Shown here: positions 21,918 through 30,701 of the stretch, in pieces
Numbering within the stretch: the stretch's first letter is position 1
Layout: every line of letters starts with the position of its first letter
Assembly: GCF_965139615.1 (NCBI RefSeq)
Contig: NZ_CBCSIQ010000034.1
Span: 1-36,480, forward strand
Reading direction: 5' to 3'
Source: Kerstersia similis
Lineage (GTDB): Bacteria; Pseudomonadota; Gammaproteobacteria; Burkholderiales; Burkholderiaceae_B
DNA length: 36,480 nucleotides
Program-made: the position numbers and the translations under genes
The notes under the pieces: generated by a model
Told to the model about the DNA's origin: nothing
The model's input: the letters and a program-made list of their open reading frames with translations, nothing else
Databases searched by the model: none

Positions 21918-23195
21918 TCAGGCTGGCGGGCGCGGGGCGCTGCTGCCGGCACTGGCTTTTTGCAGGATAGCCCGGCCTGCGTTGCCCCGCAGCAAGGGAT
22001 TGGGGGGTGAATGAATGCGCGCGCATTGCGTGTCGCGATAATGCCGTTCCAGCGGGTTGTCCCGGCTCAGGCCATGATTGCCTGCCAGTTCCAAGGCCAG
22101 GGCCGTGGCCTGCACCGCATTTTCCACGGCCGTGTATTTGGCGACGGCACCGAGCGCGGCGGCGTCGGCGGCGCCCTGGTCATAGGCGTCGGCATGGTGA
22201 TCCAGCAGGGCGTTACTGGCATCCAGCCAGAGCTGTATCCGTCCTACCGTATCCTGCACGGTCGGCAGGTCGGCCAGGCTGCCTCCCGCCAAGGCGCTGG
22301 GACGACGTTGCGTCAGGAACTGGGTGAGCCAGTCCTGCGCGGACTGGGCGGCACCGGTGTACACCGAGGCAATCAGGCTGAAATACCAGGATAGCGTTTG
22401 CGGGTCGCGGCGCAGCCCCTGGCTGGCCTCATGCAGCTCTATCACCTGATTCAAGGGAATGGCGACGTCCTGGAACTGGATGTCGTGGCTGGCGGTGGCC
22501 CGCATGCCCAGCGGGTTCCAGGTTTCAATAATGTGTACGCCCGGCGTCTGGCGTGGCACCAGAAACACCCCGATACGTGGGCTGGCTTCATCGGTCATCG
22601 CCAGTACTGCCAGCCAGGACAGCAGGTGGGAGCCAGTGGCATAGCGCTTGTGGCCGGTAATCCGCCAATGCCGGCCTTCCTGCCTGGCGATGGTCTTGGG
22701 CAGGCCGCCGAATGAAGGCGAGCCCAGCTCGGGTTCGACCTGGATGGCATTGATCAGTGCCGGCGCTTGCAGGGCATCCTGGATGAGGGTGCGGGCCAGG
22801 GCCTCCGGCCATGACTGCGCGCCGGGGAGTTTCCGCCGCGCGCGTGCGATGCCCGCATGGTAGCTATAGTGCATGGCAACGATCAGTGCCACGGAGGGAT
22901 CGCCTTCGGCCAGGGTCTGTACGATGCGTCGCGCCAGGGGCAATCCGGCGCCGTGCCCGCCATCGCGGCGGGCAATGGTCAGGCGCAGCAGCCCGCGGCG
23001 GAACAAGGCCGCAATCTGATCGGCGGGGACGGCGCCAGTGCGGTCGTGATCCGCTGCCTGTTGCGCGAATTCACGTGCCAGTTCGTGCGCATGCGCCAGC
23101 AGGCTGGCTTCAGTCTCTGGCGGAGCAGGAGGCGTGGCAGGTGTCTGGGGGATATCGGCCGGCCGCTTGGCCCGGGCGAGGATGTTGCTGGTCAC
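21918..23195 (-). CDS. Acyl-CoA-dehydrogenase-like flavoprotein monooxygenase (SfnB/DszC type)
   Basis: 425 residues with the acyl-CoA dehydrogenase fold: an N-terminal helical domain (about 30-145), a middle beta-domain with ITGHKRYATGSHLLSWLAVLA (about 180-200) and a C-terminal helical domain ending with ALELAGNHGLSRDNPLERHYRD. The SfnB/DszC branch uses reduced flavin to oxidise sulfur compounds instead of dehydrogenating acyl-CoA. The neighbouring LLM monooxygenase supports that branch. The start is GTG at 23195 with GGAG about 5 bases upstream. It follows the LLM gene by 46 bases, so both probably form one operon. The substrate is not determinable from sequence. Confidence 0.85.
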   Translation of the reverse strand: MTSNILARAKRPADIPQTPATPPAPPETEASLLAHAHELAREFAQQAADHDRTGAVPADQIAALFRRGLLRLTIARRDGGHGAGLPLARRIVQTLAEGDPSVALIVAMHYSYHAGIARARRKLPGAQSWPEALARTLIQDALQAPALINAIQVEPELGSPSFGGLPKTIARQEGRHWRITGHKRYATGSHLLSWLAVLAMTDEASPRIGVFLVPRQTPGVHIIETWNPLGMRATASHDIQFQDVAIPLNQVIELHEASQGLRRDPQTLSWYFSLIASVYTGAAQSAQDWLTQFLTQRRPSALAGGSLADLPTVQDTVGRIQLWLDASNALLDHHADAYDQGAADAAALGAVAKYTAVENAVQATALALELAGNHGLSRDNPLERHYRDTQCARIHSPPNPLLRGNAGRAILQKASAGSSAPRPPA

Positions 23196-23241
23196 GCAAG
23201 CTCCATGAAGAGGGAAAACGCGCTGGGCGGCAGGGCGCGCC

Positions 23242-24426
23242 TCACAGGCGCAGGCCGGCTTCTTTCATCAAGGGCAGGATGTCGCTGCCGAAAAATGCCA
23301 GATCAGGTTTGAAATCATAAAAACTGAGTTGCAGGCCATCTACGCCAGCGCGCTTGAGTGCGAGGAACTGCGCGACGACTTGTTCAGGCGTGCCTACAAC
23401 TTCGATGTTGCCGCCAATCGCCCGCCGGCTGGGCGGATCTATGCCTTCCCGGCCTTTCCAGGCATGAGCGTCGCTATTGAGGGTTTGAAAGGCTGCGGGA
23501 GTGCGGAAGTCCTGGTGCGCGACGATGGCATCGTAATAGGCCCGGGTGCTGCGTTCGTCAGGACGGCTGATGACCATGGGGTTGAGCAGCGTCCGTATTT
23601 CGCGTCCCTGGGCGCGAGCCGCCGCCTTGATGCGGGCAATGTGCGCCGGCAGCACTTCGATGGCGCTCTTGAAATCCGAGGCGCCGGGACTGGAGATAAA
23701 GACGATATCCGAGTAACGCGCGGCGTATTCGATGCCTGCGTCTGAGCCTGTGGCGCTGACCAGCAGCGGCCGGTGGTAAATGGGTTTGGGCGTGACGTAG
23801 GCCTCTTGCAACGACCAGGGCGAAGCACCGGAGAAGGAATAGGGTTCGTCGCGATGCCATAGCTGCTGCAGGGCGTCGGTGAATTCGGCTGCCAGGGCAT
23901 AGCGCTGGTCGTGCTCAATGCGGGGCCGGCCGAAGGCCTCATGTTCAACCGCACGGTGCCCGGTGACCACATTGATGCCCCAGCGGCCACCGGAAATATG
24001 GTCGAGCGTGGCGCCCCATTTGGCCAGGTGCAGCGGGTGTAACGGACCGTAGAGCACATGAATGGTCGAGATCAGCAGAATGCGCCGGGTGATCGCCGTC
24101 AGGGCGGCCGTGGTTTGAAAGGAATCCAGTGCCGTGCCATCGAGGACGCCGCCGTAACCCCCCTTGGGCAGCCACTGGGACAAGGCAAACACCAGATCGA
24201 AGCCCAGTGCTTCGGCATGCAAGACCAGGTCGCGGTTGTATTCCCAGCGCCAGTCAGTGGTGCGCGGCAGCGTCGAGGCGCTCCAGCCGCCCGCCTGGAT
24301 GGGCAGGAACAGGCCGAGCAGCACGGGTTGGCGCAGCGCTTGCGCATAAGGGCTGAGAGGGTGGTCTGCCGGTGCAGGAAGATGCGTTTGCTGCGGCGGG
24401 TCGCTGGCGAGCGGGGCATGGGGCAT
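23242..24426 (-). CDS. LLM-class flavin-dependent monooxygenase (SsuD/SfnG-like)
   Basis: 394 residues of the bacterial-luciferase-like (LLM) fold: LGLFLPIQAGGWSAS near the N-terminus, YNRDLVLHAEALGFDLVFALSQW, then ISTIHVLYGPLHPLHLAKWGATLDHISGGRWGINVVTGH in consecutive conserved blocks. The last block is the hallmark of the alkanesulfonate/dimethylsulfone monooxygenase group. VVGTPEQVVAQFLALKRAGVDGLQL is near the C-terminus. These enzymes use FMNH2 and oxygen to cleave C-S bonds or to oxidise organosulfur or organonitrogen compounds. No flavin reductase is encoded here. I chose the ATG at 24426 on family length; GGA lies upstream, and an earlier in-frame ATG at 24498 is possible. It is the first gene of the left operon. 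Confidence 0.87.
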   Translation of the reverse strand: MPHAPLASDPPQQTHLPAPADHPLSPYAQALRQPVLLGLFLPIQAGGWSASTLPRTTDWRWEYNRDLVLHAEALGFDLVFALSQWLPKGGYGGVLDGTALDSFQTTAALTAITRRILLISTIHVLYGPLHPLHLAKWGATLDHISGGRWGINVVTGHRAVEHEAFGRPRIEHDQRYALAAEFTDALQQLWHRDEPYSFSGASPWSLQEAYVTPKPIYHRPLLVSATGSDAGIEYAARYSDIVFISSPGASDFKSAIEVLPAHIARIKAAARAQGREIRTLLNPMVISRPDERSTRAYYDAIVAHQDFRTPAAFQTLNSDAHAWKGREGIDPPSRRAIGGNIEVVGTPEQVVAQFLALKRAGVDGLQLSFYDFKPDLAFFGSDILPLMKEAGLRL

Positions 24427-24503
24427 GGATCGTTCCGGACGAGAGTAAAGGCGCGACGCGCACAGACCATATCGGGCGTTTTTTTGGCCCATTTGCAATT
24501 GGC

Positions 24504-24532
24504 GTTAATTGCCGCTATCCGGCCATTGTCAA
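24504..24532 (-). promoter_or_regulatory. Candidate promoter of the LLM monooxygenase operon
   Basis: On the minus strand a perfect -35 TTGACA (complement of 24527-24532) is followed after 17 bases by ATTAAC (complement of 24504-24509), a poor -10. A strong -35 with a weak -10 often marks an activator-dependent promoter. The gene start is about 75-80 bases downstream. Confidence 0.4.
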
Positions 24533-24757
24533 AATGCAGCGGGGCGGAGGTCAAACAAGTAATTCATCTTCTTAAATAACCAGGGAAATACATACCAAGG
24601 CTGGCGGGGGTCGGAGACGGTGTCTGCGGTGAATGAATTAATTAATTAGATATGTATCTTTGACCGGAAAGATTCCGCATTGCAGTATGAAAAAGATGAA
24701 TGGCAACCGCGATGCTGCCGGCCGATACCGGTGTCCCGTATAGGTATGGGCATGGGT

Positions 24758-24787
24758 TTGATATCCCGGTGCCTGGTTTTTTATCAA
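24758..24787 (+). promoter_or_regulatory. Candidate promoter of the aldo/keto reductase operon
   Basis: TTGATA (24758-24763), an 18-base spacer and TATCAA (24782-24787) match the sigma-70 consensus at 5/6 and 4/6 positions. This would give a leader of about 90 bases before the ATG at 24883. Confidence 0.4.
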
Positions 24788-24828
24788 TGATGTGCGTGTG
24801 TTCGGAATGAGCTGGCCAATAGGTGCGC

Positions 24829-24852
24829 CTGGATTGTTTTGCCTCAATCCAG
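24829..24852 (+). promoter_or_regulatory. Perfect inverted repeat in the leader of the aldo/keto reductase operon
   Basis: CTGGATTG (24829-24836) and CAATCCAG (24845-24852) form a perfect 8-bp dyad with an 8-base gap, ending 30 bases before the ATG. It could be an RNA hairpin in the leader or a protein-binding dyad. No U-tract follows. Confidence 0.5.
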
Positions 24853-24882
24853 ATAACCGATATATCCAATACTGAAATTAAT

Positions 24883-25935
24883 ATGAGCTATCGCTATTTG
24901 GGCCAGAGTGCCTTGCAGGTTTCCCGTCTCGCATTGGGGACGATGATGTTCGGTGGTCCGACGGATGAGGCCACTTCGCATGAGATCATTGCGCGCGCCA
25001 AGGCGCAGGGCATTAACTTTCTTGATACGGCCGATGTCTATCAGAAAGGCGTCACCGAGCAGGTGGTAGGGCGTGCGATCCGCCACGATCGCGACGATTG
25101 GGTGCTGGCTACCAAGTTCGGCAACCCCTTGGGTGCAGGGATAGCTACAGGCCCGAACCGTCGCGGCAGTTCGCGCAAATGGATCATTGAAGCGGTAGAA
25201 GGCAGCTTGCGCCGCCTGAACACGGATTACATCGACATCCTGTATTTCCACCGCGCGGATTTTGATGCGCCGCTCGGTGAAGCCGTGCGGGCGATCGGCG
25301 ATCTGATCCGCGCCGGGAAGATCCGCTACTTTGGCGTATCCAATTTCCGTGGCTGGCGGATTGCCGAGGTGGCGCATCTGGCCGATGCGGAAGGGATAGA
25401 TCGTCCGGTGGCGAGCCAGCCGCTCTACAACCTGGTCAACCGCACTGCCGAGGCCGAGCAATTGCCCGCTGCCCACGCCTATGGCCTGGGCGTGGTGTCC
25501 TACAGCCCGCTGGCTCGGGGGGTGCTGACGGCCAAGTACGACAGCGTCGATACGCCGCTGGAAGGGTCGCGCGCCGCCCGCCAGGACAAGCGTTTGCTGG
25601 AAACGGAATGGCGCCAGGAGTCTGTGGATATCGCCAGGGAAATCCGCCGTCATATCGCGGCCCGTGGTGTGGATCCGGTGGCATTCGCCTTGGGTTGGGT
25701 CTTGAACAACCGCCTCATTACCGCCGCGATTGCCGGACCCCGGACGCTGGAGCAATGGGAAGGGTATGTGCGTGCCTTGTCCTACACGTTCACGCCTGAG
25801 GATGAGGCGCTGGTTGATCGGCTGGTGGCGGCAGGCCACCCGTCCACGCCAGGGTTTACCGATCCTGGGTATCCGGTGGAAGGCCGCGTGCCGCGGGTGC
25901 TGTCCGCGTCTGCAGGGGTCGGGGGGCAGCCATGA
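24883..25935 (+). CDS. Aldo/keto reductase
   Basis: 350 residues with the AKR TIM-barrel pattern. The start MSYRYLGQSALQVSRLALGTMMFG is followed by NFLDTADVYQKGVTEQVVGRAI, where Asp and Tyr are the conserved catalytic residues. Lys follows in LATKFGNPLG and the His-containing strand in IDILYFHRAD. The segments IRYFGVSNFRGWRI and VVSYSPLARGVLTAKY complete the family. It reduces carbonyls with NADPH. The start at 24883 fits the family N-terminus; the upstream extension from 24823 does not. It is the first gene of the right operon and overlaps the next gene by four bases (ATGA), so the two are translationally coupled. Its role may be to reduce an aldehyde released by the monooxygenases. Confidence 0.92.
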   Translation: MSYRYLGQSALQVSRLALGTMMFGGPTDEATSHEIIARAKAQGINFLDTADVYQKGVTEQVVGRAIRHDRDDWVLATKFGNPLGAGIATGPNRRGSSRKWIIEAVEGSLRRLNTDYIDILYFHRADFDAPLGEAVRAIGDLIRAGKIRYFGVSNFRGWRIAEVAHLADAEGIDRPVASQPLYNLVNRTAEAEQLPAAHAYGLGVVSYSPLARGVLTAKYDSVDTPLEGSRAARQDKRLLETEWRQESVDIAREIRRHIAARGVDPVAFALGWVLNNRLITAAIAGPRTLEQWEGYVRALSYTFTPEDEALVDRLVAAGHPSTPGFTDPGYPVEGRVPRVLSASAGVGGQP

Positions 25936-27206
25936 GCGATCACGCCGTGGCGGTTCTTGCCGATGGGCCGGTCCTTGATTCGACCCCGGCGCCAGCGCCT
26001 GCCCTGCCGCGCTGGGACCGGGCGCAAATACTGGCGCAGGTGCCGCTATTGGCCGACGCGCTGCGCGAGCAGGCGCTGCACCGTGAGCGCAAGCGCGAAT
26101 TGCCCTTCTGGGCCTTTGACCGGGTGCGCGAACTGGGGCTGGGCACCTTGCTGGTGCCTGTTGAGCTGGGCGGGCCGGGTGGCACGCTGGAGGATGTGAC
26201 GCAACTGCTGGTGCAGCTGGCCGAGGCGGATTCCAATGTGCCGCATGCCTTGCGCCTGCATTTCAATTTGACGGCATTGTGGCGGACGGTGCCCTTGACG
26301 GACTTTCACCGGCGTCAGGTCGAGCGCGTGCTGGCAGGCAAACTGTTTGGCGGCGCATCGACGGAAGCCGGCACCGCCAAGCCGGGCATCGTCACAACGC
26401 CGCTGACGCGCGAGGACGGGCACTATCGACTGAATGGCCGCAAGTTCTACTCGACGGGTACGGCCTATGCCGACTATGCCGCCATTACGGTACTGGATGA
26501 GTCGGGCAAGAACGTCACGGTGGTCTTGCCGCTGTCGCGCGCCGGGCTGGAGGTCGTGGACGATTGGGACGGCATGGGGCAAAGGCTGACCGCCAGCGGC
26601 AGCCTGGTTTTTCATCATGTCCGGGTGGAGCCGGAAGAACTGCTGCCGGTGTCCACCATTGAGCTGGGTCTGGCCAGCCGCCATACCTCGGCCTGGCGGC
26701 AGCTGATTCTGGTTGCCACCGCAGCCGGTATCGTGCGGGCGCTGTTGCGGGATATCGGCCAGTACGTGCGCGACAAAGGCCGCTCGACGCTGCACAGCAA
26801 TGTTGATCAGGCGCGTGACGACCCCTTTATTCAGAACGTGGTGGGTGGCATCGCTGCCGCCAGCCATGCCATCGACACCCTGGTATTCGACAACGCCAGG
26901 GTGCTGGAGCGCGGCGCGCAGGCCGTGCGCAGGCAGTCTCCGGATGCTGAGGACATCGTGCTGGAAGGGGCGCTGGCGACGGCCAAAACGCAATGGATTG
27001 TCAGTCGCCTGGCTTTGCAGGCAGCCGAGCAATTGTTCGAGGCTGGCGGCGCTTCTGCGACCTCCGCGAGCCTGCTGCTGGATCGGCACTGGCGCAACCT
27101 GCGCACCATTTTCAGCCATAACCCCTTGCAGCATAAGTTGCGGGTGCTGGGCGATTACCACCTCAACGGCACCACGACGGTGCTGACTTCTGCCCGCGTG
27201 TTCTGA
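25932..27206 (+). CDS. Acyl-CoA-dehydrogenase-like flavoprotein (second, right operon)
   Basis: 424 residues with the ACAD fold: an N-terminal helical part (FDRVRELGLGTLLVPVELGGPGG), a middle domain with FGGASTEAGTAKPGIVTTPL and LNGRKFYSTGTAYADYAAITV, and a C-terminal helical domain with ALQAAEQLFEAGGASATS. It ends HKLRVLGDYHLNGTTTVL rather than in the usual CoA-oxidation active-site pattern, so it belongs to the DszC/SfnB-like monooxygenase side of the family. It is related to, but clearly diverged from, the enzyme at 21918-23195. Translation is coupled to the aldo/keto reductase. The transporter genes follow. Confidence 0.85.
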   Translation: MSDHAVAVLADGPVLDSTPAPAPALPRWDRAQILAQVPLLADALREQALHRERKRELPFWAFDRVRELGLGTLLVPVELGGPGGTLEDVTQLLVQLAEADSNVPHALRLHFNLTALWRTVPLTDFHRRQVERVLAGKLFGGASTEAGTAKPGIVTTPLTREDGHYRLNGRKFYSTGTAYADYAAITVLDESGKNVTVVLPLSRAGLEVVDDWDGMGQRLTASGSLVFHHVRVEPEELLPVSTIELGLASRHTSAWRQLILVATAAGIVRALLRDIGQYVRDKGRSTLHSNVDQARDDPFIQNVVGGIAAASHAIDTLVFDNARVLERGAQAVRRQSPDAEDIVLEGALATAKTQWIVSRLALQAAEQLFEAGGASATSASLLLDRHWRNLRTIFSHNPLQHKLRVLGDYHLNGTTTVLTSARVF

Positions 27207-27247
27207 GGCACCGGGGCAGGCAGACTCACTTTTTGAGCGCTTATCTG

Positions 27248-28888
27248 ATGAATGCATGGTCTTTGTTTGATGCGGTGCGCTGGCCGCAATTTCGTACGCG
27301 GCTGCCGGTCGCTGGGTGGCGGCGCGGCACGGTTGCCTTGGTGCTGGGTTGGGCGTTGGGCAGCAGCGCGGCCGTGGCCGGGCCGGTGCAGGGCGGTACC
27401 CTGACATGGTCTGTGTTTCCCGAACCTTCCAGCAGCCTGGTGCCGCTGACGACCACCGAGCATGGCAATCAGCGGATCGGCCCGAAGATCGTCGAAGGCC
27501 TGCTGACCTACGATTTTGATCTGAAGCCTTTGCCGCAATTGGCGACGGGCTGGGCGGTCAGCCCGGATGGCTTGCGCTATACCTTCGATTTGCGCGAAGG
27601 GGTGAAGTGGCATGACGGCAAGGATTTCACCGCTGAGGATGTCGCGTTTTCCATTGATGCGCTGCGCCAGTTTCATCCTCGCGGCCGCACTACCTTCGGC
27701 AGCGTGACGGAGATCCAGACGCCGACCCCGCACCAGGTGGTTCTGATCCTGAGCAAGCCCGCGCCTTACCTGCTGACGGCACTGGCGGCATCGGAGTCTC
27801 CGATCGTGCCCAAGCATCTCTACGCCGGGACGGAAGTGGCCACCAATCCGGCCAATCAGGCGCCGGTCGGCACCGGCCCTTTCCGGTTCAAGGAGTGGGT
27901 CAAGGGTAGCCATATCGTGCTCGAACGCAACCCGGACTACTGGGATACGCCGCGCCCCTACCTGGACCGCATCGTGGTTCGTGCCATTCCTGACGCGGCA
28001 GCGCGCGCCGCTGCGCTGGAATCCGGTGAAGTCCTGCTCGGTGGCGATCGTCCCATTCCCTTGTCGGACATTGCACGTTTCCAGGCCATTGACGGTTTGC
28101 AGGTCGATACCCGTCACTGGCCGTATGCGGGGACGCACCTGCAGATGTACTTCAATTTCGACCGGCCCGTGTTGCAGGATCGGCGCGTGCGGCAGGCCAT
28201 CGCCGCTACGCTGGATCTGGACGCCTTCCAGCGCCTGATCTGGTATGGCTACGGGCAGCCCTCGGCCTCGCCCATCGGCAAGCTGCTGACGGCATTCCAC
28301 GATGACAGCATCAAGCCCGTGCCGTATGACGTGGCAGAAGCCAATCGTCTGCTGGACGCCGCTGGCTACCCCAAGGATGCCAAGGGCGTCCGCCTGAAGC
28401 TCAAGCTGCTCATCACGCCATTCCAGGATCCGCGTGCCGCAGGCTTTGTGCGTCAGTCGCTGGCACGCGCCGGCATAGATGCCACGGTAGTGACCAATGA
28501 TTTCGCGGCGTATGCCAGGCAGGTCTATACCGATCGTGATTTCGATCTGACCCTGGAATCGCTGGCCAATGTCTTTGATCCCACCATCGGTGTGCAGCGG
28601 GTGTTCTGGTCCAAGAACTTCCAGGCTGGCGTGCCGTTCACGCATACGCCGCATTATCAAAACCCGGCTGTCGATGCCGCCCTGGAGGCAGCCGCTGTGG
28701 AGCCGGACCCGGCCAGGCGGCGCGAATTCTTCCGGCAGTTCCAGCAGTTGGTGAGCGAGGATGTCGCTTCGATTGAACTGGGCGCGCCGCCCAACATTAC
28801 CGTGGCGAGCCAACGCGTCAAGGACTATGCCGTGACCGGCGAGGGCATTGCCGGCAATTTCGCGCACGTGTACCTGGAGCGCGAATGA
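27248..28888 (+). CDS. ABC transporter solute-binding protein, family 5 (first of a tandem pair)
   Basis: About 546 residues. A long N-region and hydrophobic segment end near SSAAVAG, a Sec signal without a lipobox cysteine. The family 5 (DppA/OppA-type) signature follows: GGTLTWSVFPEP, KIVEGLLTYDFDLKPLPQLATGW and LREGVKWHDGKDFTAEDVAFSI, with GTGPFRFKEWVKGS and NPDYWDTPRPYLDRI later. Family 5 proteins bind peptides, nickel, sugars, glutathione and other compounds. Context suggests an organosulfur compound here. The start is uncertain: the ATG at 27248 or a TTG at 27233, neither with a good ribosome-binding site. The gap to the upstream gene is short. Confidence 0.9.
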   Translation: MNAWSLFDAVRWPQFRTRLPVAGWRRGTVALVLGWALGSSAAVAGPVQGGTLTWSVFPEPSSSLVPLTTTEHGNQRIGPKIVEGLLTYDFDLKPLPQLATGWAVSPDGLRYTFDLREGVKWHDGKDFTAEDVAFSIDALRQFHPRGRTTFGSVTEIQTPTPHQVVLILSKPAPYLLTALAASESPIVPKHLYAGTEVATNPANQAPVGTGPFRFKEWVKGSHIVLERNPDYWDTPRPYLDRIVVRAIPDAAARAAALESGEVLLGGDRPIPLSDIARFQAIDGLQVDTRHWPYAGTHLQMYFNFDRPVLQDRRVRQAIAATLDLDAFQRLIWYGYGQPSASPIGKLLTAFHDDSIKPVPYDVAEANRLLDAAGYPKDAKGVRLKLKLLITPFQDPRAAGFVRQSLARAGIDATVVTNDFAAYARQVYTDRDFDLTLESLANVFDPTIGVQRVFWSKNFQAGVPFTHTPHYQNPAVDAALEAAAVEPDPARRREFFRQFQQLVSEDVASIELGAPPNITVASQRVKDYAVTGEGIAGNFAHVYLERE

Positions 28889-29021
28889 GGGTTGCCAGCG
28901 GGCGGGGTGGCGTCCCGGTGTCCGGGGCGCACTGGATAGTGCAGTGCTTGCCGTGGTGGCGAGAACAGGCCGGTGCCGTGTGGGTCACGGTTAATTTTTC
29001 CTGAGAAATAGGGTGCACCAT

Positions 29022-30668
29022 ATGGATTCCCGATATTTTGATTCGATCTCCCTGCCCGGCGCACGCCGGCCGCTGCTGCGGCGCGGTCTGCGTGCCGTCC
29101 TGACGGCGGCATTGATGTTGACGGCGGTGCTGCCTGTGGTGGGGCAGGCGGAGCCCTCGGCCACGCCGCAGGCGCGTCACGGTGGAACGCTGACCTGGAT
29201 CGTGACGCCGGAGCCGGCAGTGTTCGTGCCGTTGACGACGACGGCGGGAGGCAGCACCGAGCTGGGCCCCAAGGTGGTCGAAGGGCTGTTGAACTACGAC
29301 ACCCAGCTGCAGCCAGTGGCTGCCTTGGCCACCGGCTGGGAGGTGGCCCCGGATGGCCTGACATACACCTTCAAGCTGCGCGAAGGGGTGAAGTGGCATG
29401 ACGGCAAGGATTTCACTGCGGATGATGTGGCGTTTTCGATCCAGACGCTCAAGGAAGTGCATCCGCGCGGGCGGGTGACGTTTGCCAATGTCAGCAGCAT
29501 CGACACGCCCGATGCCCACACCGTCGTGCTGCATTTGGCGAAACCGGCGCCGTATTTGCTGACGGCGCTGGATGCCGCGGAATCGCCCATCATTCCCAAG
29601 CATCTGTATGAAGGCAAGGAGGTGGCCAGCAATCCGTTCAACAATGCGCCGGTGGGCACCGGGCCGTTTGTGTTCAAGGAGTGGGTGCGCGGCAGCCATG
29701 TGAGCCTGGCGCGCAATCCTGACTACTGGGATGCGCCCAAACCCTATCTGGACGGCATCGTGGCCCGCTTCATTCCCGAGGCGGCCGCACGCGCTGCCGC
29801 GCTGGAGTCCGGCGAGGTACAGCTGGGCAACAAGGTGATTCCGCTGTCGGATATCGAGCGCTTCCAGAAGCTGCCCCAGGTGGTTGTGGACATCACGGCC
29901 TGGCCGTATGTGGGCGATCACCAGCAGATTTACTTCAATCTCGATTCCGAGCCGTTCAAGCAGCGCGAGGTGCGGCAGGCGGTGGCCCAGGCCCTGAATC
30001 TGGATGCGTTTGCGCGCACGGTCTGGTATGGCTACGGTGTGCCCTCGGCCTCGCCCATCGGGGTGGCGTCGCCGTTCCACAACCCGGCGATCAAGCCGTA
30101 TCCCTATGATCCCAAGGCTGCCGAAGCCGCCCTGGACGCTGCCGGCTACCCTCGTGGGGCCGATGGCAAACGTTTTTCCGTGCGCCTGCTCAACAACCCG
30201 TTCCAGGATAAGCGTGCCGCGGACTTCGTCAAGCAATCGCTGGCCCGCATCGGAATCGACGCCGATCTGCAGACGCTGGATTTTGCGACGTATGTGACGC
30301 GTGTCTATACCGACCGTGCTTTTGATATCACGCTGGAAAACCTGACCAACATTTTTGATCCGACCATCGGCGTGCAGCGGGTGTTCTGGTCCAAGAATTT
30401 CAAGGTGGGTTTGCCGTTCTCCAATGCGCCGCACTATGTCAGCGCTCAGGCGGATCAACTGCTGGAAGCGGCCGCATCCGAGGCCGACCCGGAGCGTCGC
30501 CGCGATTTGTTTTTCCAGTTTCAGCAGGTCGTGCATGACGATGTGCCGTCGATTGAGCTGGGTGCCAATCCGAACGTGACGATTGCCGCGCGCAATCTGC
30601 ATGACTGGGGCCGCTATGCCGGTGGTACACGGGCCAGTTTTGCTGACGCCTATTTCAGCCAGCCCTAG
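29022..30668 (+). CDS. ABC transporter solute-binding protein, family 5 (second of a tandem pair)
   Basis: About 548 residues, a close paralogue of the preceding gene. Shared segments include LREGVKWHDGKDFTA, KPAPYLLTALDAAESPIIPK, GVQRVFWSKNFKVGLPF and SASPIG. The signal peptide runs to about QAEP (ALMLTAVLPVVGQA) and has no lipobox. Duplicated binding proteins next to a single permease/ATPase set usually widen substrate range or affinity. The ATG at 29022 has GGG eight bases upstream; a GTG at 29013 is in frame but less likely. The 133-bp gap after the first paralogue contains no terminator I can recognise. Confidence 0.92.
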   Translation: MDSRYFDSISLPGARRPLLRRGLRAVLTAALMLTAVLPVVGQAEPSATPQARHGGTLTWIVTPEPAVFVPLTTTAGGSTELGPKVVEGLLNYDTQLQPVAALATGWEVAPDGLTYTFKLREGVKWHDGKDFTADDVAFSIQTLKEVHPRGRVTFANVSSIDTPDAHTVVLHLAKPAPYLLTALDAAESPIIPKHLYEGKEVASNPFNNAPVGTGPFVFKEWVRGSHVSLARNPDYWDAPKPYLDGIVARFIPEAAARAAALESGEVQLGNKVIPLSDIERFQKLPQVVVDITAWPYVGDHQQIYFNLDSEPFKQREVRQAVAQALNLDAFARTVWYGYGVPSASPIGVASPFHNPAIKPYPYDPKAAEAALDAAGYPRGADGKRFSVRLLNNPFQDKRAADFVKQSLARIGIDADLQTLDFATYVTRVYTDRAFDITLENLTNIFDPTIGVQRVFWSKNFKVGLPFSNAPHYVSAQADQLLEAAASEADPERRRDLFFQFQQVVHDDVPSIELGANPNVTIAARNLHDWGRYAGGTRASFADAYFSQP

Positions 30669-30701
30669 GGTTGGACTGGCCGGACACATGGGGAAATGAC
30701 G

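Larger units (their letters stand above)
24427..24882. other. 456-bp divergent control region of the organosulfur gene group
   Basis: No gene is seen. It contains a minus-strand promoter candidate for the LLM operon, an AATTAATTAATTA tract (about 24637-24649) and an ATACATA/TATGTAT dyad (24588-24594 and 24651-24657). It also contains a plus-strand promoter candidate and a hairpin just before the aldo/keto reductase. Composition is clearly more AT-rich than the flanking genes, as expected for a regulated divergent promoter. No regulator gene for the group lies in the window. Confidence 0.55.
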
